Assembly: GCA_031273455.1 (NCBI GenBank)
Contig: JAISRZ010000069.1
Coordinates: forward strand, 34,579-98,578
DNA length: 64,000 nt
Origin: Deltaproteobacteria bacterium
Lineage (GTDB): Bacteria > Desulfobacterota > Desulfarculia > Adiutricales > Adiutricaceae
Direction of reading: 5' to 3'
In this document: in pieces, positions 43,530-52,269 of the stretch
Position numbering within the stretch: the stretch's first letter is position 1
Layout: every line of letters begins with the position of its first letter
Notes under the pieces: model-generated
Database searches by the model: none
Told to the model about the DNA's origin: nothing
What the model saw: the letters and a program-made list of their open reading frames with translations, nothing else
Program-made: the position numbers and the translations under genes

Positions 43530-44621
43530 TTAGGAGCCCCGGTTAGGGGACCTTTGGTAACGGTTCACCATCCGGTTATGCTCGGCTAGCGTCTCGGAAA
43601 AGTGGTGGGTGCCATCGTTGCGGGAAACAAAGTATAAAAAAGGACCCGGGGCCGGGTTTAAGACGGCCTTAATGGACTCCTCCCCCGGGCTAGCGATAGG
43701 CCCTGGGGGCAAACCGTCAATGACGTAGGTGTTGTAGGGGTGCGGGGTCTCTAAGTGCGACCTTTTTAAGTTCCCGTCAAAGTTATCCAAACCATAGATA
43801 ACCGTGGGGTCGGTCTGGAGGCGCATGCCCTTTTCCAAGCGGTTCAAGAAAACGCCGGCGATTAAGGGCCGCTCCTCGGGTTTGGCCGTCTCCTTTTCCA
43901 CAATGGAGGCTAAAGTGACCACCTCGGTTTGGCTCATGCCCTTCATGGCGGCGGTGGCCCCGTGCTTGTTCCAGACCTTTAAAAACTGCCCGGTCATGGC
44001 GGTGATAATGGCTTTTAACGAGGTCCCCCGGGGAAAGCTATAGGTCTCCGGGAAAAGGTAACCCTCCAAGGTGGCCCCTTTAAGCCCTAAGGAGGCGATA
44101 AATTCGGGGTCCCGGCACAGAGCCAGAAAATCGCTAGCCCGCCCTAAACCGGCGTCCTCCACGGCTTTAGCGATCTCGACCATGGTCCGGCCCTCGGGCA
44201 CGGTGAAGGGGTAAAGCTTAAAATTGCCCTTATGGAGAGCGGCGATGGTCCCCCAGACGTCCAAAGAAGGGTCCATAGCTTGCTCGCCAGCCTTTAAGCT
44301 AGTGGGTTTACCGAGTAAAGAGCGGATCTTTAAGGCCCAAGCGAAGGCCTCGGGCGAGCGGATAATCCCCTTTTGTTTTAGAAGCTGAGCGATCTGGGCT
44401 GAGCTCGCCCCTGGGGGGATGGAGACCACCACTTCCCGGCTATGGGTTTCGGGGGCTAAAAAGTTCTGGGAGTAAACCAAAAGCTTAATAAACCCGGCGA
44501 TGAGGATCCCCAGGACGATAACCCCGGTGAAACCAATGAACCGGCTAAAAAAGCTGGGCCCAGTCTTAATTTTCGGTCGGGGGTTCACCGGCGCGGAGCC
44601 TGGCAGTTTAAGGGCGCTCAT
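43530..44621 (-). CDS. mltG: Endolytic murein transglycosylase MltG
   Basis: This 363-residue YceG-family protein has one N-terminal membrane anchor (about 29-50, FTGVIVLGILIAGFIKLLV) and a LysM-like segment (FTVPEGRTMVEIAKAVE). The catalytic domain has the active-site Glu242 in LASIVEKETAKPEERPLIAGVFLNRL, then LQTDPTVIYGL, TPHPYNTYVIDGLPPGPIASPG and FYFVSRNDGTHHFSETLAEHN-like sequence. MltG cleaves nascent peptidoglycan strands in the periplasm. Its ATG overlaps the ruvX stop by 4 bases, so translation is coupled. Confidence 0.96.
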   Translation of the reverse strand: MSALKLPGSAPVNPRPKIKTGPSFFSRFIGFTGVIVLGILIAGFIKLLVYSQNFLAPETHSREVVVSIPPGASSAQIAQLLKQKGIIRSPEAFAWALKIRSLLGKPTSLKAGEQAMDPSLDVWGTIAALHKGNFKLYPFTVPEGRTMVEIAKAVEDAGLGRASDFLALCRDPEFIASLGLKGATLEGYLFPETYSFPRGTSLKAIITAMTGQFLKVWNKHGATAAMKGMSQTEVVTLASIVEKETAKPEERPLIAGVFLNRLEKGMRLQTDPTVIYGLDNFDGNLKRSHLETPHPYNTYVIDGLPPGPIASPGEESIKAVLNPAPGPFLYFVSRNDGTHHFSETLAEHNRMVNRYQRSPNRGS

Positions 44622-45055
44622 AGATCTTGGGCCTTTATCGTCGAGCCATGACGGGCCAGATAGCCATCTAAAATTAAAGTGGCCGCGGTTTTGTCGACCA
44701 CGGCCCGCCTTTGGCGAGCGTCTAGCCCGCCTTCTTTTAAAACCCGCTCCGCCTCAACCGTGGTCAGCCACTCTTCCCAGGTGGCCACGGTGGCCCCGAG
44801 CTTGGCTCGGAATTCATAAGCCAGGGCCATAACCCTTTGGGCCTCGGGGCCTAAACGGCCATCCGTCCGCCGGGGCAACCCTAAAACCAAAAAATTGGTT
44901 TGGTATTCTTTGAGTAAGCCCGCGACCTTATCTAAAAAGGCCTTATGCGGTCGCCGGTCTAAAACCGTTAAGGGCTGAGCCGTTAAACCCAAAGGGTCAG
45001 TGACCGCCACTCCGACTCGTTTTTCGCCCACGTCCAGGGCCAGAACTCTCGGCAA
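44618..45055 (-). CDS. ruvX: Putative pre-16S rRNA nuclease / Holliday junction resolvase RuvX (YqgF)
   Basis: The 145 residues match YqgF/RuvX in full. The RNase-H-like fold is shown by VLALDVGEKRVGVAVTDPLG with the first catalytic Asp, FLVLGLPRRTDGRLGPEAQRVMALA, and the later acidic strand VATWEEWLTTVEAERVL, ending with VDKTAATLILDGYL. The E. coli homologue processes the 5' end of 16S rRNA; a resolvase role was proposed earlier. It is the first gene of ruvX-mltG-lptF-lptG. Confidence 0.94.
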   Translation of the reverse strand: MPRVLALDVGEKRVGVAVTDPLGLTAQPLTVLDRRPHKAFLDKVAGLLKEYQTNFLVLGLPRRTDGRLGPEAQRVMALAYEFRAKLGATVATWEEWLTTVEAERVLKEGGLDARQRRAVVDKTAATLILDGYLARHGSTIKAQDL

Positions 45056-45749
45056 TTAAATATCCTTTCCCCTTCTTGGAGATTCACTTAGGGGATTTTA
45101 GCGCTTTGGTCTTCTTAAAACAAGGGTTGACCTTGGTGAAAGTTTTAAGTAGTTTCAGTTCAAAAGCCTATATTAATTGGAATAATTTAGTTAAAACAAT
45201 TTCTTTAGATTGTTATTTAAAGCTATTAGCAAGTTTATACAAATACGATACAATAAATAATGTATAAAAAATCTTAAATTTAGTTTATAAAATAATTAAA
45301 ATATTTTTAAGAATTAAACAGCAAAATTAACTATCTTTTAAAAGACTTAATTATGTTGTTAAGCGGTAAATAAATAGATAACTAACAATTATTAACTATA
45401 TTAATCTTAATTACGTTCCATAACTTATTTTTTGACAAAAAGAAGTTTTTTTAAGGTCTAAAATTCCCAAGGAACCCGACGAGGCTTAGTCTTTTCGCTC
45501 GGCCCGGCTTAAAAGATTTTCCCGGGTTTTAGGGGCGTTATTTTCCATTTTTTTAACTTTTTTATAACCCAAAGACTAATTTCACGCCCTAAAGCGTCTT
45601 TAAAGAGCGGCTACCCGCCTAAGGTCAGTTTTCGATTGATTTTTTCTGACGGTCTGTTTAGAATTAAGGGATAAGATAACCGGTCAACTTATAGGTCCGG
45701 CTATTATCTATTGATTTTAGGGATCCACCATTCCTTTAGGAGAATAACC
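45056..45749. other. AT-rich divergent intergenic region
   Basis: The stretch 45130-45430 is strongly AT-rich and without credible genes; the 63-codon ORF at 45076 has no ribosome site and I reject it. A promoter for the BI-1 family gene lies at the right end. Confidence 0.5.
45636..45664 (+). promoter_or_regulatory. Sigma-70-like promoter of the BI-1 family gene
   Basis: TTGATT and TAGAAT are spaced by 17 bases, about 85 bases ahead of the ATG at 45750. Confidence 0.5.
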
Positions 45750-46460
45750 ATGCCTTTTCCAGTGGACCTGACTAAACCCAACGCCTCCCAAGTGGCCGTC
45801 TCGGAACTGGCCTTTTTCCAAAAAGTGTACCTCTGGATGTGTGGGGGCCTAGTGGTCTCAGCCTTTATGACCTACGCCCTACTCCATTCCGAAAGTTGGC
45901 TGACCTTTTTGTTCGCCCAAAAGTCCACGGCCATAATCGTCATCTGCGCGGTCCAACTGGGGATAGTCTTGGGGTTTGGCGTTTTACGGAATCGGGTCTC
46001 AGCCACGGCCTTAAAAGGCCTCTTTTTGGCCTACTCGGCCTCCATGGGCATGACTTTCTCCATTGTCTGCCTAGTGTACCCCTCGACCGTCATTTTTAAG
46101 GCCTTTATCTGCGCCGCCGCCATTTACGGGGGCATGGCCGCTTATGGGCTTTTAACCAAAAAATCTCTCCAGGCTTGGGGCTCCTTTCTTTTCATGGCCC
46201 TCTTAGGCCTCTTTGTGGTTTCGCTGGTTAATATGTTCACCCGGAGCCCCATGGTGGACTACGTCATCTGCTTTGTGGGCGTCCTCCTCTTCGCGGGGCT
46301 CACGGCCTATGACCACCAAAAGTTACGGGTCATCCACGCCGGTGGTTTCGCCAACCAAGATATGGAGGAAAAGTGCGTTATCCAAGGGTCATTGGAACTG
46401 TACTTAGACTTTGTTAACCTCTTCTTGTTCTTGGTTAGAATCTTAGGCAACCGCCGCTAA
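45750..46460 (+). CDS. Bax inhibitor-1 (BI-1/YccA) family membrane protein
   Basis: The track starts at 45711; the ATG at 45750 with AGGAG 7 bases before it is the better start (236 residues). The protein has seven membrane segments. Recognisable family pieces are VYLWMCGGLVVSAFMTYALLH, LFLAYSASMGMTFSIVCLVY, FICAAAIYGGMAAYGLLTKKSL, GLTAYDHQKLR (the family AYDTQxLK segment with the conserved Asp) and GSLELYLDFVNLFLFLVRILGNRR. Bacterial members (YbhL, YccA) lie in the inner membrane; some conduct Ca2+ or interact with FtsH. It heads a two-gene unit with the small membrane protein that follows. Confidence 0.94.
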   Translation: MPFPVDLTKPNASQVAVSELAFFQKVYLWMCGGLVVSAFMTYALLHSESWLTFLFAQKSTAIIVICAVQLGIVLGFGVLRNRVSATALKGLFLAYSASMGMTFSIVCLVYPSTVIFKAFICAAAIYGGMAAYGLLTKKSLQAWGSFLFMALLGLFVVSLVNMFTRSPMVDYVICFVGVLLFAGLTAYDHQKLRVIHAGGFANQDMEEKCVIQGSLELYLDFVNLFLFLVRILGNRR

Positions 46461-46479
46461 ATAGTTTATCGCTAGCCCC

Positions 46480-46689
46480 ATGGCGGCCCTCGCTTTTGTC
46501 TGGTTTTTAGTTAGCTTAACCCTCATCTTGGTGGGGTTATTGTCCACTCTCATGGGCCTGGCCTACGCTGGCCAGGCCGGGGCTTTGGTGGCCTTAGGGA
46601 CCGGGTTTATCGTCACGATTTTCGGCGCGAAGTTATTTCTAGCTTTCTGGCGGCGGGTCACCCAAGGGCCCGCTCCCAAAAAGACCTAA
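46480..46689 (+). CDS. Small two-helix membrane protein
   Basis: This 69-residue protein is almost entirely two hydrophobic helices (about 4-28 and 33-57) separated by a short glycine-rich turn, ending in a basic tail (WRRVTQGPAPKKT). I do not recognise a family. It starts 19 bases after the BI-1 gene stop and is followed by a strong terminator, so it is co-transcribed with that gene. No clear ribosome site was seen before the ATG. Confidence 0.6.
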   Translation: MAALAFVWFLVSLTLILVGLLSTLMGLAYAGQAGALVALGTGFIVTIFGAKLFLAFWRRVTQGPAPKKT

Positions 46690-46713
46690 AACTAAAAGAC
46701 CTAAAACCAGTTC

Positions 46714-46755
46714 GGGCCATAATAAGGTTAAACCTTATTATGGCCCTTTTGGTTA
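46714..46755 (+). terminator. Rho-independent terminator
   Basis: GGGCCATAATAAGG and CCTTATTATGGCCC form a perfect 14-bp stem with a 5-base loop, followed by TTTTGGTTATTT. It ends the BI-1/small membrane protein unit. Confidence 0.85.
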
Positions 46756-46787
46756 TTTATTAAGCTTTTAAACTTTTAGCGCCTATC

Positions 46788-47357
46788 TTAGGCTAAAAGG
46801 CCTTTAACCTTTTCCTCCACCTCTTTAACTAGATCTAACCGCCCCAAGGTCACGTCCGCGGCCTCCAAGCCTGAAGCCAAAACCCCAGCCGTCTTAAAGC
46901 CCAGCCAACTAAAATAAGCCAAAAAACTCTCGTAAACCCCCTGGTAAACCGCTGGATCCGGGTTGCCTTGGGTCATGATAAAAAGACACTTTTTACCCGG
47001 GCTTAAGCGACCGGCGATGGCCGAAGTCTTAAAGTCCGGCTTCATCCAGGAAAAGGTCCGGTCAATGAAGATCTTGGCTTGGGCCGAGACTGAGCCAATG
47101 TAGACCGGGGCGGTGACTATCAAAAAGTCGGCCGCCGCCGCCGTCGATAAAACCAGGGAGAGATCATCGGTTAAAACGCAAAACTCGCTTTTAGTTTTGC
47201 AAGTGTAGCAAGACTGGCAACCGAGGGCCCTAAGCTCGTTCACCACGAACCGTTTAGACTCAGTTCCCGTGGGGTCGATAACGTCGATGGCGATCTCGGC
47301 TAATTTAGAGGAATTGGAGGTCATACTCGGGCTACCTAAAACGGCGACAACGGTCAT
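46788..47357 (-). CDS. NAD(P)H-dependent FMN oxidoreductase, flavodoxin-like fold
   Basis: The 189 residues have the flavodoxin-like reductase pattern: VVAVLGSPSMTSNSSKLA (FMN phosphate loop), a Cys pair ALGCQSCYTCKTKSEFCVLTDD, ADFLIVTAPVYIGSVSAQAKIFIDRTFSW, and GKKCLFIMTQGNP. The Cys-x-x-Cys-x-x-Cys spacing resembles iron-sulfur flavoproteins and related reductases in anaerobes, but a bound cluster is unproven. It should be a cytoplasmic electron-transfer or quinone/aromatic reductase. AGGGAG precedes the ATG. It follows the DegT aminotransferase gene by 37 bases on the same strand. Confidence 0.88.
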   Translation of the reverse strand: MTVVAVLGSPSMTSNSSKLAEIAIDVIDPTGTESKRFVVNELRALGCQSCYTCKTKSEFCVLTDDLSLVLSTAAAADFLIVTAPVYIGSVSAQAKIFIDRTFSWMKPDFKTSAIAGRLSPGKKCLFIMTQGNPDPAVYQGVYESFLAYFSWLGFKTAGVLASGLEAADVTLGRLDLVKEVEEKVKGLLA

Positions 47358-47394
47358 GATATATTCTCCCTAAAATAGACTAACTTAAGTTAAT

Positions 47395-48519
47395 CTATAG
47401 AGACTTTAATAAGCTATCCACCACATACTCTTGAGCCTCTAAGGTTAGACCCGGCCAAATGGGTAGACAGATCTGCCGACGGGCGATCCCCTCGGCCACT
47501 GGGGCCGAGCCCTTAGGGTTAACTAGGGTTTCCGGGTGAGATCGAAAGAAAGGTTGCTCAGTTAAAGCCGTGGCGTAAACCTCCCCAGCTAAACTGACCT
47601 TAAACTCCTCTTTGAGGCGCTCTTTTAGCTTAGCCCGGTCAACTTCGTTGGGTAGTAGAGCCAGGTACTTATAATAAGCCGGTTTTTCGTCTGGGCTAGC
47701 TAAAACCGGTCGTAGGGGGCTATTTTTTAGTAAACCATCGTAAATGGCCGCGGCGGCCCGCCTTTGGCTTAAAATCCAGTTAGCCTTCCGCATGACTCGT
47801 AAACCCAAAAGGGCGTGGATCTCTGAAGGCCGGTAGTTTAAGCCAAAAGATTGGTGGAGGTTGGAGCCGGGGTCCATTTGGCCGTGGGACCTTAAGGTTA
47901 GAAGAGCCTGATAAAGCGGCTCCGAGTTGGTGGTGACCATCCCCCCTTCGGCGGTGGTTAAAACTTTGGTGGGATAAAAGGAAAAGGCCCCGGCCAAACC
48001 TAAGTTCCCAGCCTTCAGCCCCGCGATCTCAGCCCCATGGGCGTGGGCCGCGTCCTCTAAAAAAAAGAGCCCCTTAGCTGCGGCTAAGGTTTTTATTTTC
48101 CGCCAGTTAGGGGCGATGAACCCGCCTAAGTGGACTAAGATAACGGCCCCAGTCTCCGGGGTAATCTTTCTAGCCAGATCCTCATAGTCCATTTGAAAGG
48201 AGACTGGGTCCACGTCCACTATAATAATCCGGGCCCCCGCGGCGATGGGGGCTAAAGCCGTGGCCATGAAGGTTAAGGCCGGAACCGCCACGGCCTTATT
48301 CTCTAACTTTAAGGCCCGAGCCAACATTTCCAAGGCGGCGGTCCCGCTCTGACAACCCACCGCGAACTTGGCCCCAATAAAGGCGGCGAAAACTTCCTCG
48401 AACCGCCGGGCGTTTTGGCCCATGGCCAAGCGCCCGGACAGAAGGGCTTGGCTCAGCTCTTCCCCAAGGGCTTTAGCGTCTTCCTCGTCAAAGGGCAGTT
48501 TTAAAATGGGCACTTCCAT
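47395..48519 (-). CDS. DegT/DnrJ/EryC1/StrS family aminotransferase
   Basis: This 374-residue protein has the sugar-aminotransferase pattern. The N-terminal VPILKLPFDEEDAKALGEELSQALLSGRLAMGQNARRFEEVFAAFIGAKFAVGCQSGTAALEM is followed by the PLP-binding FLEDAAHAHGAEI (Asp contacts the pyridine N) and the catalytic Lys185 in AGAFSFYPTKVLTTAEGGMV. The C-terminal part has GLNYRPSEIHALLGLRVM. Such enzymes transfer an amino group to a keto-sugar nucleotide for LPS, capsule or glycan building. No other sugar-nucleotide gene lies next to it, so its exact substrate cannot be told. Confidence 0.93.
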   Translation of the reverse strand: MEVPILKLPFDEEDAKALGEELSQALLSGRLAMGQNARRFEEVFAAFIGAKFAVGCQSGTAALEMLARALKLENKAVAVPALTFMATALAPIAAGARIIIVDVDPVSFQMDYEDLARKITPETGAVILVHLGGFIAPNWRKIKTLAAAKGLFFLEDAAHAHGAEIAGLKAGNLGLAGAFSFYPTKVLTTAEGGMVTTNSEPLYQALLTLRSHGQMDPGSNLHQSFGLNYRPSEIHALLGLRVMRKANWILSQRRAAAAIYDGLLKNSPLRPVLASPDEKPAYYKYLALLPNEVDRAKLKERLKEEFKVSLAGEVYATALTEQPFFRSHPETLVNPKGSAPVAEGIARRQICLPIWPGLTLEAQEYVVDSLLKSL

Positions 48520-48995
48520 AGGGGCGAAAAACCTTTCCCCCTAAAAGGCCAGAGACGCGGCTTTTAGGGTTATTTAGCGGTTTTAATCATATCTTTAATC
48601 GCGACTTTGGGCAAGATGGGCCTTTAGGCTGAGCCGCGAAAAACGACTATTACCATAACCGTATTTAAGGATATTTATCTTATCTTTAAATATTTTATAT
48701 TCATTTAAAATATGTTTTTCTATACATACAGTCATTATTTTTTAATTTTTTTCTTCTAGCCGAATTTTTAAACGCAATCGATTTTATTTTTTTTCCGGTT
48801 TGACATCTTCCAAGCGATAATATAATATGCCTTTTTTCGCGAGGGAAATCTATTTTGGCCAAAACTTTTCGGCTCCCCAATTAAGAGCGTCTTCCTTTAA
48901 GACATCCCTAATTTCCCGTTAATTCTAGCCCATTGACCTAAAATGGGTTTCTGGCCTTTAGTTAAGGTCAATTTTTTCTGGTTTTCGATTTGTCC
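48520..48995. other. AT-rich divergent intergenic region before rpe
   Basis: No gene is seen. It holds the rpe promoter (listed) and presumably that of the DegT aminotransferase gene on the other strand. Confidence 0.5.
48800..48828 (+). promoter_or_regulatory. Sigma-70-like promoter of the rpe operon
   Basis: TTGACA is followed after 17 bases by TAATAT (an overlapping TATAAT sits at 15 bases). It leaves a leader of about 160 bases before rpe. Confidence 0.65.
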
Positions 48996-49664
48996 ATGAC
49001 CATCATCGCCCCCTCCATTCTTTCCGCGGATCCAGCTCGTTTGGCCGCGGAAATTGAAGCCATTGAGGCCGCTGGGGCTGATTGGCTCCATATTGACATT
49101 ATGGACGGTCACTTCGTCCCCAACCTCACCTTTGGCCCGTGGGCGGTGGAGATGGCCAGAAAGCTAACCAAGATGACCTTAGACGTCCATCTGATGGTGG
49201 CCGACCCCTTAACCTATGGCCCAGTCTTCGCCCGCGCTGGAGCCGATTACGTCTCCGCCCACGTGGAAACCACCCCGCATCTCCATTTAACCCTGGACTC
49301 CATTAAAAAAGCCGGGGCCAAAGTAGGTCTAGCCTTTAACCCCTTAACCCCCTTAAATCACTTAGATGACGCTCTAGAGCTCCTGGATCTTATCGTCTTA
49401 ATGGGCGTTAACCCGGGTTGGCCGGGTCAAACCTTTATCCCCGGGACTTTAGAGCGGATTAAGAAAACTTCGCAGATAATCCAAGCGAACGGTCTATCCC
49501 CTAAAGTTTTGATTGAGGTGGATGGCGGCGTGGCCCCAAGTAACGCTTTTGCCTTACAAAAGGCCGGGGCCACGGTTTTAGTCAGCGGCTCTTATTTGTT
49601 TAAATCCCCTGATTATGGTAAAGCCATAGCCAGCTTACGCTTAAATAGCGACTCTAAGGCTTAA
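48996..49664 (+). CDS. rpe: Ribulose-phosphate 3-epimerase
   Basis: This TIM-barrel enzyme of 222 residues interconverts ribulose 5-phosphate and xylulose 5-phosphate in the pentose phosphate pathway. Sequence marks are IIAPSILSADPARLAAEI, WLHIDIMDGHFVPNLTFGP (metal His and Asp), DVHLMVADP, LIVLMGVNPGWPGQTFIP, LIEVDGGVAPSNA and LVSGSYLFKS. The track begins at a TTG two codons earlier; the ATG at 48996 is more likely. The usual MSVNPGFGGQ is MGVNPGWPGQ here, a mild change in the phosphate loop. It is the first gene of a run that continues with an aminotransferase, a YbhN-like protein, hisH and hisF. Confidence 0.95.
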   Translation: MTIIAPSILSADPARLAAEIEAIEAAGADWLHIDIMDGHFVPNLTFGPWAVEMARKLTKMTLDVHLMVADPLTYGPVFARAGADYVSAHVETTPHLHLTLDSIKKAGAKVGLAFNPLTPLNHLDDALELLDLIVLMGVNPGWPGQTFIPGTLERIKKTSQIIQANGLSPKVLIEVDGGVAPSNAFALQKAGATVLVSGSYLFKSPDYGKAIASLRLNSDSKA

Positions 49665-49683
49665 GGCCCAAAAGGAGACAACC

Positions 49684-50676
49684 ATGGCCGAATGGCCGGT
49701 GTATAAAAATCCCCAAGAATTAGCCCAAGCGGTCGATAGCTGGCGTAAGGCCTATCACAGTCAATTTTTGGTCATGTTTTCCAGTTACTGGGGCGGATTC
49801 GTCACGGATCCAGCTCTTTGGGGCGTGCCCCCGGACGATCATATGGTCCACCGGGGCGACGCGGTCTTTGAGGCTTTTAAGTGCGTTAACGGGCGGGTCT
49901 ATTGCTTAGAGCCCCACTTGGAGCGCTTAAAGAACTCGGCCTTAGGTTTAGAGCTGCCTTTGCCCGAAGTCTTTAACCAAACTTTAGAGATTATTAAAAA
50001 GGCTTACGAGCTGGGCGGGGTGGAGAACTTACTCATCCGGATCAACGTCTCCCGGGGCCCGGGGAGCTTTACGGTTAACCCCTACGACTCCCAAGGGAGC
50101 CAGTTCTACTTAACCACGGCTCATCTGAAGCTACCTAAAGAGGAAACTTATTTAAAGGGCGTTACCGCCCACACCGCCCCCTTTCCGGCCCAAACCTCCT
50201 TCGCCGCCATTAAAAGCTGTAATTACCTCCAGCAAGTCTTGGCCAAAAAAGCGGCCCTGGACGCGGGGGCCGATTATCCCATTAGCTTTGACGCGGACGG
50301 CTTACTGACCGAGGGGGCCACGGAAAACGCGGTGGCGGTCACCAAAAGCGGCGAGCTCATCGCCCCGTCCTATAAGCGCATCTTAAAGGGCGTGACCTTA
50401 GGCCGGGTCTTAGCCCACGCCCAAGACTTGGTTAAAGAGGGTCTTTTAAAGTCCGCTGGCTTACGGGACATCACGAAAGAGGACTTGGAAAAAGAGGCCC
50501 AAGAGCTCTTCTTCACGGCCACCACCTTTGACGTTTTACCCATCACCGCCTGGGATGGGCGGAAGGTGGGGACCGGCGAGCCGGGGCCAGTGGCGAAAGA
50601 GCTTAATAAGCGCCTTCATAAGGAAATTAATGGCGATAACCCTTTTACCATTGACTTAAAGGGCGGCCAGCGCTAA
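49684..50676 (+). CDS. Class IV (branched-chain type) aminotransferase
   Basis: This 330-residue fold-type-IV PLP enzyme shows HRGDAVFEAFKCVNGRVYCLEPHLERLKNSA, the Lys region AIKSCNYLQQVLAKKAALDAGADYPISFDADGLLTEGATENAVAVTKSG (family pattern E-G-x-x-x-N), and LKGVTLGRVL near the end. The family includes branched-chain aminotransferases, D-amino acid aminotransferases and aminodeoxychorismate lyase, which are hard to tell apart by eye. AGGAG precedes the ATG. It lies 19 bases after rpe and 4 bases before the YbhN-like gene. Confidence 0.9.
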   Translation: MAEWPVYKNPQELAQAVDSWRKAYHSQFLVMFSSYWGGFVTDPALWGVPPDDHMVHRGDAVFEAFKCVNGRVYCLEPHLERLKNSALGLELPLPEVFNQTLEIIKKAYELGGVENLLIRINVSRGPGSFTVNPYDSQGSQFYLTTAHLKLPKEETYLKGVTAHTAPFPAQTSFAAIKSCNYLQQVLAKKAALDAGADYPISFDADGLLTEGATENAVAVTKSGELIAPSYKRILKGVTLGRVLAHAQDLVKEGLLKSAGLRDITKEDLEKEAQELFFTATTFDVLPITAWDGRKVGTGEPGPVAKELNKRLHKEINGDNPFTIDLKGGQR

Positions 50677-50680
50677 AACC

Positions 50681-51634
50681 GTGGCCAACAAAAAACGCCA
50701 AGCCATCTTCAGTCTGGCCTTAACCTTGGCTTTAGCCATTTTGGCCGGTCTCTACGCCAAAAACCATTGGGCTGAGTTTAAAACTCTTTTAGCCACGCCC
50801 ATTTGGCTCGGTCAGTGGGTGGCCATCTTCGCCAGTATGCTTTTGACTTTAGTCATTAATAGCGAGCTCCTTCGAACTGGCGTTCGAGTCATGGGCGTCC
50901 CTTTAGGTTTCAAAGAAGGCTTAGCCTTAGCCATGTCGACCATGGGGGCCAATTATTTTATTCCCTTAAAGGGCGGAGCCGGGTTACGGGCTTATTACTT
51001 AAAAGCCCGCTGGAAGATGCCTTTCACCGACTTTATCGCCCAGTTATTCGCCATCAGCGTGGTGGCTTTAGCGGTGGGCTCGTTTTTGGCTTTTTGGGGT
51101 TTGTGGTTTATGGCGGGGACCGAGGCCACTAAACCTTTATTAGGTTACTTTGGGGGGACCTTTATCCTCGGCTTGGCCTCTATAATGTTCCTGGGCCGGA
51201 TTCCTTTAACCGATAAAGTTCCCCGTTTGGCCGCCTTAGCCCGCGGCTGGGACGTTTTTCGGGCCAACCCCAAAGTCTCTTTGTGGCTCGCCTTATTACA
51301 AGTGGCTTACTACTTGGTTTTGGCTTTAGTCAATCGTCTTTGTTTTGAGGCTTTTGGCGTCTCGCTCGGTTGGGGCCAAGCCCTTTTTTACTCGGCCGTC
51401 CAACTCCACTCCACCATTATTAACTTAACCCCCGCGGGTCTAGGGGTGGTGGAGGCTTTTGGGGTCTTAGCGGGCCAGGTGTTAAACTTCACCCCAGCCG
51501 TGGCCCTTTTAGCCCAAGGCTTGTACCGGCTCTCGCAGTTAACCCTTTTAATCTTAATCGGTCTGTGGGGTTGGCGGTTTTTGGCTCGGGGGAAAACCTT
51601 GAATAGCGTGACGATTGACGGGGAGAAAGCTTGA
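50681..51634 (+). CDS. YbhN/AglD-type lysylphosphatidylglycerol synthase-like membrane protein
   Basis: This 317-residue protein has about eight membrane segments and the pattern of the LPG_synthase_TM (UPF0104) family. Marks are LLNSELLRTGV-like VINSELLRTGVRVMGVPLGFKEGLALAMSTMGANYFIPLKGGAGLRAYYLK, and near the end TIINLTPAGLGVVEAFGVLAGQVLNF. Members without the C-terminal synthase domain are thought to act as lipid or glycolipid flippases. It starts with GTG, and its stop TGA overlaps the TTG start of hisH. The function is inferred from family only. Confidence 0.88.
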   Translation: MANKKRQAIFSLALTLALAILAGLYAKNHWAEFKTLLATPIWLGQWVAIFASMLLTLVINSELLRTGVRVMGVPLGFKEGLALAMSTMGANYFIPLKGGAGLRAYYLKARWKMPFTDFIAQLFAISVVALAVGSFLAFWGLWFMAGTEATKPLLGYFGGTFILGLASIMFLGRIPLTDKVPRLAALARGWDVFRANPKVSLWLALLQVAYYLVLALVNRLCFEAFGVSLGWGQALFYSAVQLHSTIINLTPAGLGVVEAFGVLAGQVLNFTPAVALLAQGLYRLSQLTLLILIGLWGWRFLARGKTLNSVTIDGEKA

Positions 51635-52269
51635 TCGCCATCATTGACTACGAGGCTGGCAACCAAACCAGCGTTCAAAGGGCTTTGGGCTCTTTAGGGG
51701 CTCAAAGCTTAGTTACGAGCGATCTAGCGGTTTTGCGGCGAGCTAAAGGTTTAATCTTCCCCGGGGTTGGGGCCGCTGGCCAAGCCATGGAGCGGTTAAC
51801 TCAGTCGGGCCTGGGCCAAGAGATCGTTAGTTTAGCTAAATCCGGGCGGCCTTTTTTAGGCATCTGCTTAGGTTGCCAGATCATGCTGGAAAGAAGCGAG
51901 GAAAATAACGCTAAAACTTTAGGCGTCTTACCGGGCCAAGTCGCGCGTTTTGATCCCACGGTTAAAGACGAGGCCGGGATCCCCATTCGCGTCCCCCACA
52001 TGGGTTGGAACGAGGTCCAGTTGGTTAAACCCTCCCTTCTATTTGAAGGCGTGGGGGAAAAAGACCAGTTCTACTTTGTCCATAGTTACTATCCGGCCCC
52101 CCCAGAAGATCTGGTTATTGGCCTGACCCAGCATGGGCGGAAGTTCGCCTCCTTTTTGGGCCGAGACGGCCTTTGGGCCCTCCAGTTTCACCCGGAAAAA
52201 AGTGGGCCCCCTGGGTTAAAGATTTTGGAGAACTTTGTCCACTACTGCCATCGAGCCGCCGCATGCTAA
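51631..52269 (+). CDS. hisH: Imidazole glycerol phosphate synthase, glutaminase subunit HisH
   Basis: This class I glutamine amidotransferase of 212 residues has the nucleophile Cys79 in [18 protein letters not shown] and the partner His187 and Glu189 in [19 protein letters not shown]. The P-G-V-G-A segment ([12 protein letters not shown]) is typical of HisH. It releases ammonia from glutamine and channels it to HisF for imidazole ring formation in histidine biosynthesis. It starts with TTG (GGGGAG upstream), overlapping the previous stop, and its own end overlaps hisF. No other his gene lies in the window. Confidence 0.94.
   Translation: MIAIIDYEAGNQTSVQRALGSLGAQSLVTSDLAVLRRAKGLIFPGVGAAGQAMERLTQSGLGQEIVSLAKSGRPFLGICLGCQIMLERSEENNAKTLGVLPGQVARFDPTVKDEAGIPIRVPHMGWNEVQLVKPSLLFEGVGEKDQFYFVHSYYPAPPEDLVIGLTQHGRKFASFLGRDGLWALQFHPEKSGPPGLKILENFVHYCHRAAAC

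Noticed and set aside
45076-45267. 63-codon plus ORF in the AT-rich gap
   Set aside because: No ribosome site; runs into low-complexity AT-rich DNA.
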